From Opitutaceae bacterium (GTDB taxonomy: Bacteria; Verrucomicrobiota; Verrucomicrobiia; Opitutales; Opitutaceae): 8,623 bases of DNA. The DNA lies in the NCBI GenBank assembly GCA_025352845.1, contig JANXSC010000564.1, positions 1 to 8,623 of the forward strand, written 5' to 3'. The notes beneath the pieces are model-generated. The model worked only from the letters and a program-made list of their open reading frames with translations. It was not told the origin of the DNA and searched no databases. Of the stretch, positions 1 to 5,444 are shown in pieces; position 1 is the first letter of the stretch; every line of letters begins with the position of its first letter. The translations under genes were made by a program, and so were the position numbers.

Positions 1-1473
1 ACCGAGGATGTCGGTGATGGTGGTCCACTTGGTGATGGAGCCGTCGGCCGCCATCTCGGTCATGAGACCGCAGGAGATGCCGGCGACGGGAGCGATGATC
101 GGCACGCCAGCGTCCATGAGGGCGAGACAGCCGCCGCAAATCGAGGCCATCGAGGTGGAGCCGTTCGACGCCATGATTTCGGAGACAACGCGGATGGAGT
201 AGGGGAACGCGTCCTCGGGCGGGAGCACCGGGACGAGCGAGCGCTCGGCGAGGGCGCCGTGGCCGATTTCGCGGCGGCCGGGGCCGATGAAGCGGCCGGC
301 TTCGCCGACGGAGAACGGCGGGAAGTTGTAGTGAAGAATGAAGCTCTTCGAGGTGGCGCCGCCGGTGAGGCCGTCCATGTCCTGGGCTTCCTTGGTCGGC
401 CCGAGGGTGACGATGGCGATGTTTTGCGTGTCGCCGCGTTGGAACATCGCGGAGCCGTGCACGCGCGGGAGAACGCCGACCTGCGCGGTGATGGGGCGCA
501 GCGCCTTGGCGTCGCGGTGATCGGAGCGCGTGCCCTTGGCGAGGACGGTCGCGCGGTAGGCTTTGTATTGGAGGTCTTCGAAGACGACGTTGAGGTCGAC
601 ATCGCTGAAGCGGCCTTCGCCGAGCTCGATCGAAAGGGCGGCCTTCGCCTCGGCCTTGAGGCCTTTGATGTTGGCCGAGCGAACCGCTTTTTCGTGGCCG
701 AAGATGGCTGCGGAAACGCGCTCAGCCGGGACGACGCGCTCGATGATGGCGCGAGCCTCGGCGGTGGCACCGACGAGGGCGAAGTGCGCCTTGGGTTTGC
801 CGGCGAGAGTGACGAGCTCCTTGATCGCGGCGATGATGGGCTGGATGGCGTCGTGGCCGAAGGCGAGGGCCTCGATGAATTTCTCCTCGGAGATTTGGTC
901 CGCCGAGCCCTCGATCATCAGCATGTCTTTCGCGTTGCCGACGTAAATGAGGTCGAGCGACGAAGAATACATCTGCTCGATGGTGGGGTTCGTGACGAAC
1001 TTGTCGTCGATGAGCGCGACGCGGACGCAGCCGATGGGCCCGTTCCACGGAATGTCGGAGATGGCGAGGGCGGCGCTGGCACCGTTGACCATCGCGATGT
1101 CGGAATCGTTGATCAAATCGGCCGAGAAGAGCTGGCCGATGATCTGCACTTCATTGAGGAAACCCTCAGGGAAGAGCGGGCGGCAAGGACGGTCGCAAAG
1201 GCGGGAGATGAGGATCTCGCGCTCGGAGGGACGGCCCTCGCGCTTGAAGTAGCCGCCGGGGAAACGGCCGGCCGCGGCGTATTTGTCGCGGTAGTCGCAG
1301 GTGAGCGGGAAGAAGTCCTGGCCGGGGCGCATGGTCTGCGCGGCGCAGGCGGTGACGAAGACGTTGGTCTCGCCGACGTTGACGTTGACGGCGCCGCCCG
1401 CGAGCTGGGCGATTGAGCCGGTGGAGAACGTGAGCCCGAGGCCGGGCACGGTGACGGAATGTTTCTGTTGCAT
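1..1473 (-). CDS. pnp: Polyribonucleotide nucleotidyltransferase (PNPase), 3' end cut by window edge
   Basis: PNPase degrades RNA 3'->5' by phosphorolysis, releasing nucleoside diphosphates, and is a core mRNA-turnover enzyme of the cytoplasm, often in the RNA degradosome. Visible here are 491 residues: the first RNase PH-like core (about 10-145, with FFPLTCDYRDKYAAAGR and GGYFKREGRPSEREIL), the helical linker (about 240-320) and most of the second core (about 325-491). Diagnostic stretches are GSAMFQRGDTQ (FQRGDTQ at 344-350), RREIGHG (IGHG at 403-406), FPYSIRVVSEI and SNGSTSMASICGG. The window ends in TDILG, just before the region of the metal-binding Asp residues (E. coli D486 and D492); the KH and S1 domains lie outside. 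The ATG at 1473 gives the usual N-terminus MQQKHSVTV; only a weak purine tract (AAAGAAAG) precedes it. It lies downstream of rpsO, the classic order, but behind a terminator and a long leader. Identification is certain from sequence. Confidence 0.98.
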   Translation of the reverse strand, partial: MQQKHSVTVPGLGLTFSTGSIAQLAGGAVNVNVGETNVFVTACAAQTMRPGQDFFPLTCDYRDKYAAAGRFPGGYFKREGRPSEREILISRLCDRPCRPLFPEGFLNEVQIIGQLFSADLINDSDIAMVNGASAALAISDIPWNGPIGCVRVALIDDKFVTNPTIEQMYSSSLDLIYVGNAKDMLMIEGSADQISEEKFIEALAFGHDAIQPIIAAIKELVTLAGKPKAHFALVGATAEARAIIERVVPAERVSAAIFGHEKAVRSANIKGLKAEAKAALSIELGEGRFSDVDLNVVFEDLQYKAYRATVLAKGTRSDHRDAKALRPITAQVGVLPRVHGSAMFQRGDTQNIAIVTLGPTKEAQDMDGLTGGATSKSFILHYNFPPFSVGEAGRFIGPGRREIGHGALAERSLVPVLPPEDAFPYSIRVVSEIMASNGSTSMASICGGCLALMDAGVPIIAPVAGISCGLMTEMAADGSITKWTTITDILG

Positions 1474-1780
1474 GATCTTTCTTTCGGACGATTCGGACGG
1501 ATTGCGTGACGACGGATAAGGACGAACCGGCCAGCGCCACGCGGCTGGATTGGATTCGTGGGCCCCGCGCGATGGCGGGGCGGTGGCGCGCCTCGGGGGT
1601 GAGGCGGCGCTACGGGTGGAACTATTGCTACTGGGGATTCCCAACCCGCTTCGGTCAGCTCGTGCACTGGCGAGAGATTTCGGTTTGGCACCCCGTAGCC
1701 GAACTCGTGAGAGTTTGGCTTTTCAAGCGGGCCTACAGGAGAAACAAACCGAAATGTCCCGTTCGTGATCGAGTGTCGAA
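1474..1780 (-). other. Structured intergenic leader between rpsO terminator and pnp
   Basis: This roughly 300-nt stretch without a gene precedes pnp and is rich in perfect inverted repeats. They are: 1677-1687 with 1745-1755 (11 bp, CAAACCGAAAT arms) enclosing a 10-bp hairpin at 1697-1706/1711-1720; 1613-1617 with 1644-1648 enclosing 1632-1635/1640-1643; 1589-1594 with 1601-1606; and 1563-1568 with 1575-1580. I found no convincing -35/-10 pair by eye. In E. coli the pnp leader is a folded RNase III substrate through which PNPase represses itself. A similar role here is inference from position and foldability only. Confidence 0.45.
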
Positions 1781-1781
1781 A

Positions 1782-1815
1782 ACGACAACGGGCGACCCGC
1801 GGATGGGTCGCCCGT
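1782..1815 (-). terminator. rpsO intrinsic terminator (or partial terminator/attenuator before pnp)
   Basis: A perfect 11-bp GC-rich stem pairs 1788-1798 with 1805-1815 (arms ACGGGCGACCC/GGGTCGCCCGT) around a 6-nt loop. It begins 12 nt after the rpsO stop codon. In the direction of transcription it is followed by an interrupted U-rich tract, TTGTCGTTTTCG, so termination is probably incomplete or assisted. In many bacteria rpsO and pnp are partly co-transcribed across such a terminator. Confidence 0.75.
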
Positions 1816-1827
1816 GAGACGAAAGCG

Positions 1828-2094
1828 TTATTTGCGAAGGTTCAGCTTCTGGAGCAGCTCGTTATACTTCGGAAGATTGTGCTTCTTGAGATAATCGAGG
1901 AGCTTGCGACGGCGGGAGGCCATCTGCAGCAGCCCGCGGCGCGAGTGGAAGTCCTTCCGGTGCGTGCGCAGGTGCTCGGTCAAGTGATTGATGCGAGCGG
2001 TCAAGAGCGCGACTTGGACTTCGGACGAGCCGGTATCCTTCTCGTGGGTCTTATATTCTGCGATGATGGTGGGCTTAACGACTGTGGTGGACAT
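1828..2094 (-). CDS. rpsO: 30S ribosomal protein S15
   Basis: S15 binds the central domain of 16S rRNA early in small-subunit assembly and takes part in an intersubunit bridge. The product is 88 residues (E. coli S15 has 89), and all hallmarks are present: THEKDTGSSEVQVALLT (16-32), the helix with INHLTEHLRTHRKDFHSRRG (35-54), and LLQMASRRRKLLDYLK (55-70) with the basic rRNA-binding residues. The ATG at 2094 gives the expected start MSTTVVKPTIIAEYK. No Shine-Dalgarno sequence is apparent (ACCACAAAACC precedes ATG). A longer in-frame N-terminal extension exists upstream, but it matches nothing in S15 and is rejected. It is followed by a terminator and then pnp. Autoregulation by S15 is common in other bacteria but I cannot demonstrate it here. 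Confidence 0.98.
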   Translation of the reverse strand: MSTTVVKPTIIAEYKTHEKDTGSSEVQVALLTARINHLTEHLRTHRKDFHSRRGLLQMASRRRKLLDYLKKHNLPKYNELLQKLNLRK

Positions 2095-2318
2095 GGTTTT
2101 GTGGTTGGATTCACGACTGTAGGGAACCCCTTCGGGCTCCGTGCCGCCCGCCTCGCCCGAGTGGTAGTCGGGGTGAGCCGGCGTCACCGTTCTCATCCGG
2201 CGGAATGCCGGACCAGTGTGGTGGACACCCGCAACCGGCGGATATCCACTGACGCAAGGACACAGGCTCCGCAAACGCCCACTTGCTCGCAAGCGCAAAT
2301 TTTGGTGAGAAAACTGGG
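2095..2318. other. Upstream region of rpsO, no gene recognised
   Basis: About 220 nt between the hairpin cluster and rpsO. Short foldable pieces are visible, such as GGTGA/TCACC around 2174-2190, and CTTGC-TC-GCAAG around 2282-2293. I do not recognise a ribosomal-protein leader class or a clear promoter. The rpsO promoter presumably lies here, transcribing toward lower coordinates. Confidence 0.4.
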
Positions 2319-2397
2319 GCTATACGGGTGCGGTCCGTAGTCCGGGCAGCCTGCCCGGGCTGATCCGTCGAGCGCGGTCAGGCTGACCGCGCTATAC
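2319..2397. repeat. REP-like cluster of three hairpins bounded by GCTATAC direct repeats
   Basis: Three consecutive inverted repeats occur here: 2323-2327/2335-2339 (5 bp), 2342-2348/2352-2358 (7 bp, CCGGGCA-GCC-TGCCCGG) and 2371-2380/2384-2393 (10 bp, AGCGCGGTCA-GGC-TGACCGCGCT). The last two share the design CGG-K-CAG-S-CTG-M-CCG with a 3-nt loop, as though one is a variant copy of the other. The cluster is flanked by the 7-nt direct repeat GCTATAC (2319-2325 and 2391-2397). It starts 12 nt past the DUF721 gene stop and could also act as its terminator, but no U-tract follows. The architecture resembles REP/BIME elements; copy number is unknown. Confidence 0.6.
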
Positions 2398-2409
2398 ACG
2401 CAGCCACGC

Positions 2410-2799
2410 CTAACCCGACCGCAAGTTGATCGCCTTCACATGCCCGCAGCCCGGCAGCTGCCGGATGCGGGTGGCGATTTCCTCGCGGTGGTGGAAAAGC
2501 TCGTTGCGCACGACGGAGTGGCCGGCGAGGACGTTGAGCAGGTTGCGTTCAATCATGGCCGGGTGCGAATAGGAGGCGTTGGCCGCGCCGACGATCGCCG
2601 GCCAGTGGGCGCGGATGGTGTGCTCGGGAGACTCACGGCCGATTTGGTGCTGCTGGAGGAGTTGCTCGACGACGACGGCGAGTGGCTGCGTGGCGCGCTT
2701 CTTGGAACGTTTCGGTTCGTCGAACGGCACGCCGCGCAAGTCGCCGACGAGTTCCTCGGCGAGTTTGCTGAAGGTGTGGGCCTCCTTTTTTCCAGACAT
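2410..2799 (-). CDS. DUF721 / DciA-family protein
   Basis: A 129-residue cytoplasmic protein with the DUF721 (DciA) signature. DciA proteins are the widespread bacterial loaders or operators of the replicative helicase DnaB in species lacking DnaC/DnaI-type loaders. Seen here: a variable basic N-terminus (1-38), then the conserved KH-like core from about 40, with an AVVVEQLLQQ helix, the landmark W66-x2-IVG-x4 (HWPAIVGAANASYSHP, 65-80), a strand LLNVLAGHSVVRNEL (87-101, matching the family L.V...S..W.NEL pattern with V97 where Trp is usual) and a closing segment VKAINLRSG. The ATG at 2799 is preceded by GCGGTTAACC with no Shine-Dalgarno. It follows the glycosyltransferases by 43 nt, so co-transcription is plausible. 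The helicase-loader role is family knowledge, not shown by this sequence. Confidence 0.88.
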   Translation of the reverse strand: MSGKKEAHTFSKLAEELVGDLRGVPFDEPKRSKKRATQPLAVVVEQLLQQHQIGRESPEHTIRAHWPAIVGAANASYSHPAMIERNLLNVLAGHSVVRNELFHHREEIATRIRQLPGCGHVKAINLRSG

Positions 2800-2806
2800 G
2801 GTTAAC

Positions 2807-2836
2807 CGCTAATCTTCGCTGATGAACGCTGATGAT
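2807..2836. repeat. Three tandem 10-bp CGCTRATSWW units
   Basis: In the 43-nt gap between the DUF721 start and the glycosyltransferase stop lie CGCTAATCTT (2807-2816), CGCTGATGAA (2817-2826) and CGCTGATGAT (2827-2836), spaced exactly 10 bp apart. A matching inverted piece GATTAGCG (2841-2848) pairs with CGCTAATC (2807-2814), and AGCGGTT (2864-2870) pairs with AACCGCT (2804-2810). The one-turn spacing may mean a protein-binding site or a degenerate dispersed repeat. Confidence 0.55.
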
Positions 2837-2842
2837 TTCTGA

Positions 2843-3658
2843 TTAGCGACGATGAGCATCAATCAGCGGTTCCTTCCGTTTCTCGGCCTCATAGAGCCGG
2901 CTGTAGCGCACGAAGGCGCCGAAGGCCGTGGCCCACGCGATGTAGAGGCCAGGGAAGCCGTCGAGGAAGCCGAGCTTCAGCACGTAGGCGCGGAAGAAAC
3001 GCCAGCCGGGACGAAACACCGCGGCCAGGGCGGAGAATTTTTTCCCGCGCGCCTGCTGCTGCCGCACGAACAAATCGGCGAACGGATTGATTTTCTCCAC
3101 ATGGCTGGCGAGCGTGGGAAAGGAGTAGTGGTGCAGATCGCCGCGCAACGTCGCGAAGGGTCCGCGGCACTCGACCTTTTCATGGACGAATTCATCGCCG
3201 CCCCAGCGCGCGCGGTCGCGGTGAAACAGCCGCAAGCTCAAGTCAGGATACCAATCGCCATGCAGGATCCAGCGATCGATGAACCAGACTTTGCGGGGGA
3301 AACGTGCACCGGCGAATGTCGCCACGTCCGGCCGCTGCAAGAATTCCGTGATGCTCGCCCGCAGCGCGGGCGAAACTTCTTCGTCGGCGTCGAGCGACAG
3401 CACCCACGGCTGCGTCGTGAGATCGGTCGCAGCGTTTTTCGCGTCGCGGTAGCCGGGCCAGGGACGGTGATGCACGGCGGCGCCGGCGGCGCGCGCGATG
3501 GACTCGCTGGCGTCGGTGGTGTCGTTCAGAACGACCACGATCTCCGCCGCCCAGCCGCGCACGCTGGCGAGGCAGCGCGGAAGATTCGCGGCCTCGTTTT
3601 TGGCGATGATGGCGATGGAAAGGGGAAGCGGATCGGCCACGGCAGATTCGGTGAACAC
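2843..3658 (-). CDS. Glycosyltransferase family 2, WaaE/KdtX-like (LPS core type)
   Basis: A 271-residue GT-A-fold glycosyltransferase resembling the WaaE/KdtX group of LPS-core glucosyltransferases, which transfer a sugar from a nucleotide donor on the cytoplasmic face of the inner membrane. Seen: the first strand LSIAIIAKNEAANLPRCL (13-30), the second strand EIVVVLNDTTDAS (39-51), the GYRDAKNAA segment (69-77), the metal-binding DxD in LSLDADEEV (D90-A91-D92), then WFIDRWILHGDWYPDLSLRLF and the D/E-rich acceptor region GGDEFVHEKVE, typical of this group. A hydrophobic C-terminal part (FLDGFPGLYIAWATAFGAF) suggests membrane association. The start is taken as GTG at 3658, overlapping the upstream gene's TAG as TAGTG, with GGGAAG 5-6 nt before it; a second GTG at 3640 is an alternative. 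A longer reading to 4084 is only an antiframe of the upstream gene. Acceptor unknown. Confidence 0.93.
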   Translation of the reverse strand: MFTESAVADPLPLSIAIIAKNEAANLPRCLASVRGWAAEIVVVLNDTTDASESIARAAGAAVHHRPWPGYRDAKNAATDLTTQPWVLSLDADEEVSPALRASITEFLQRPDVATFAGARFPRKVWFIDRWILHGDWYPDLSLRLFHRDRARWGGDEFVHEKVECRGPFATLRGDLHHYSFPTLASHVEKINPFADLFVRQQQARGKKFSALAAVFRPGWRFFRAYVLKLGFLDGFPGLYIAWATAFGAFVRYSRLYEAEKRKEPLIDAHRR

Positions 3659-4596
3659 TAAATCTTCCCGACGAGCGAGCGCGGGATTTGGTAGAGATAG
3701 CCGCACGAGCGCCACGCGCGCACGAGCGCCTTCTTGGCCGCGCTGCCGCGGAAGATGATTCCATTCACCAGCGCAACGACCGCGTAACCGAGCGCCTTCG
3801 CGATGTTCGCGAAGAAACGCCCGAGGAGGTAGCCGCCCGCGCCCGGCTGGCCCGCGCGATCGATCACGCGTGAGCGGGCGGAGTCGAAGGCGTGCCGCCG
3901 CGCGTAGCGAAACGTCGTGCGGCTCGCCGGTATCTGGTGCTGCACCGCCGCTGCGGGTGCGAACCACACTTCGAGTCCGGCGGCGCGCACGCGCCTCACC
4001 ATCTCGCTGTCGCCGCCGGAGAAATAATTTCCCGCCGCGCGATCGAGCGCGGTGTGGAAACGACCTAGTTGGTCGAACACCCATTTCGGAAACGCGAGGT
4101 TCGCCCCCATCGGCGAGTGCTTTGGAGCGAGCGGGCCGGTGTCAGCGCGGAAGGCCAGCGGCGCATGCCACTCGCGCACCCAGTCGGGCAGTCCGTCGGG
4201 GAAAACGGGAATCACCTCGCCGCCGATTGCCCCAATGCGGCGCGCACTGGCATCGGCGAGGAGCGGCACGGTCATTTGCGCGAGCCAGTCGGGCTGCACC
4301 AAAATGTCGTCGTCACCGAAGACGATGATCTCGCCGCGGGCCTCGGCGATCGCGCGGTTGCGGCCGTAGTCGAGGCCCTGTTGCGGCTCGAGGAGATAGC
4401 GCGGCGCGGGCCGCGCGGCGGCAAACTCCGCGACGACCGCGCGCGTGTGGTCGGTCGAATTGTTGTCGATCACGAGCACCTCGAAATGCTCGCGCGGGAA
4501 CTGCTGCGCGGCGATGCCCGCGAGCGTCTGCCGCAAAAAGTCCGCGCGATTGTAGGTCGGAATTGCGACGGTTACTTTGATGTTCTGGTCTGTCAT
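3658..4596 (-). CDS. Glycosyltransferase family 2 (GT-A fold)
   Basis: A 312-residue glycosyltransferase. Seen: the first strand VTVAIPTYNRADFLRQTL (8-25), VLVIDNNSTDHT (40-51), the donor-binding GLDYGRNRAIAEARG (74-88), the metal-binding FGDDDILV (93-100, D95-D97), an acceptor-side segment SPMGANLAFP (161-170) and the catalytic-base region FSGGDSEMVRRV (192-203). The C-terminus has a hydrophobic stretch (AKALGYAVVALVNGIIF) that may contact the membrane. ATG at 4596 places the first strand where family members have it; in-frame codons run upstream to 4686 but translate a dispersed repeat (DCFVAALLAMT) and are excluded. It is translationally coupled, with a 1-nt overlap, to the next glycosyltransferase, which suggests consecutive sugar additions to one glycan, probably LPS or O-antigen-like. 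The substrate cannot be told from sequence. Confidence 0.93.
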   Translation of the reverse strand: MTDQNIKVTVAIPTYNRADFLRQTLAGIAAQQFPREHFEVLVIDNNSTDHTRAVVAEFAAARPAPRYLLEPQQGLDYGRNRAIAEARGEIIVFGDDDILVQPDWLAQMTVPLLADASARRIGAIGGEVIPVFPDGLPDWVREWHAPLAFRADTGPLAPKHSPMGANLAFPKWVFDQLGRFHTALDRAAGNYFSGGDSEMVRRVRAAGLEVWFAPAAAVQHQIPASRTTFRYARRHAFDSARSRVIDRAGQPGAGGYLLGRFFANIAKALGYAVVALVNGIIFRGSAAKKALVRAWRSCGYLYQIPRSLVGKI

Positions 4597-4662
4597 TGCG
4601 AGGAGCGCAGCGACGAAGCAATCCAGCTGGATCGCCCCGGCCCTGCGGGACTGGCGATGACA
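4591..4662. repeat. Dispersed palindromic repeat of the 'CATTGCGAGGAGCG...CGACGAAGCAAT' type
   Basis: The element begins TGTCATTGC (4591-4599) and ends GCGATGACA (4654-4662), a 9-bp inverted repeat with one G.T pair. Its interior contains GAGGAGCGCAGCGACGAAGC and a perfect 10-bp palindrome TCCAGCTGGA (4622-4631). This sequence, often mis-translated as CHCEERSDEAIQ, is one I recognise as a common intergenic repeat in many bacterial genomes. It fills half of the divergent gap between the glycosyltransferase and methyltransferase genes, and its left edge contributes the ATG of the glycosyltransferase. Confidence 0.8.
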
Positions 4663-4730
4663 ACGCGAGGAGGGCGTTGGCCGCAAAGAAAAAGCTTCCC
4701 GCCTCGCATCGCGACCGGTTGCCTCGCTCC

Positions 4731-5441
4731 ATGGCGTTCAAACACTGGCCCCTCGTTCGCGACGCGCGGTTCGCGCAGAAATGCGGACGCTACCTGCGCG
4801 GTGCCCGCAAGCGGCGGCCGGATCTCGCTTGGCCGGAGTTCCACCGCATTGCGCGGCATTTCAAACAGGACGACATGGGCAGCTTCCCCGAGCGCGGCTA
4901 CCTTTTCCAGCTCGCCAGCGATTTGCCGGCCAATGCGCAGGTCGTGGAAGTTGGCTCGTGGATGGGCGCCTCGACCTGCTTCATCGCAGGCGGGCTGAAA
5001 GGGCCGAACACGAAAATTTTTGCGGTCGATAATTTTCAGGGCCTCTCCACCTGCGGCGAAGATGCCGCGTGGTATAAGCGGCATTTCCTAAAACTCGGCG
5101 CGCAAAGCACGCTGGAGGTTTTCCGGAAAAATTTCTCCGATCTCGGGTTCGCTTCACGCGTCGAGCCGGTGGTGAGCGATTCGCTCGCCGCTGCGCAGCA
5201 ACTTGCCGCCAAGCGCGGCATGATCGATTTCATCTTCATCGACGGCGATCACAGCTACGACGCGTGCAAGGCCGACATTCTCGCATGGGCCCCGTTTGTG
5301 AAGCGTGGCGGCGTGATCGCGTTTCACGATTTCGGCAGCCGGGCCGACGGCGTGACCCGCGCCATCTTTGAGGAAATCAAGGCCGGCCGCTTCGCCGAAA
5401 TCATCGGCGTGGCCGGCACGATCATCGCGTTTCGGATGTAG
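4731..5441 (+). CDS. Class I SAM-dependent methyltransferase (Methyltransf_24-like)
   Basis: A 236-residue Rossmann-fold methyltransferase that would transfer a methyl group from S-adenosylmethionine. Seen: motif I VVEVGSWMGAST (71-82, glycine-rich SAM loop), the acidic residue at the end of strand 2 in IFAVDNF (D100, ribose contact), the strand-4 region MIDFIFIDGDHSYDACKAD (164-182, IDGDHSYD being typical of Methyltransf_24 and CmcI-like enzymes), and VKRGGVIAFHDF (190-201). It is probably soluble. ATG at 4731 is chosen because the frame upstream is the dispersed repeat; no Shine-Dalgarno is visible. The gene diverges from the glycosyltransferase pair and ends 3 nt from the converging VIT/vWA gene. 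Such enzymes often sit in surface-polysaccharide loci and methylate sugars or small molecules, which fits the neighbours, but the substrate is unknown. Confidence 0.92.
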   Translation: MAFKHWPLVRDARFAQKCGRYLRGARKRRPDLAWPEFHRIARHFKQDDMGSFPERGYLFQLASDLPANAQVVEVGSWMGASTCFIAGGLKGPNTKIFAVDNFQGLSTCGEDAAWYKRHFLKLGAQSTLEVFRKNFSDLGFASRVEPVVSDSLAAAQQLAAKRGMIDFIFIDGDHSYDACKADILAWAPFVKRGGVIAFHDFGSRADGVTRAIFEEIKAGRFAEIIGVAGTIIAFRM

Positions 5442-5444
5442 CGT

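Noticed and set aside
259..1416. Long plus-strand open frame of 385 codons
   Set aside because: It is the antisense of pnp; composition is Asp/Glu/Gly/Arg-rich antiframe typical of high-GC DNA, and pnp on the other strand is certain.
2095..2298. Extended rpsO start giving 156 residues
   Set aside because: S15 is 88-89 residues in nearly all bacteria and the extension has no similarity to it.
2193..2399. Small minus-strand open frame of 68 codons over the hairpin cluster
   Set aside because: It consists mostly of translated palindromes; no start context or conserved motif.
3659..4084. N-terminal extension of the WaaE-like glycosyltransferase to 4084
   Set aside because: It overlaps the well-supported upstream glycosyltransferase in another frame, and the extra residues are antiframe.
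4597..4686. N-terminal extension of the second glycosyltransferase (including DCFVAALLAMT)
   Set aside because: It is translation of the dispersed repeat; the GT-A fold starts right after the ATG at 4596.
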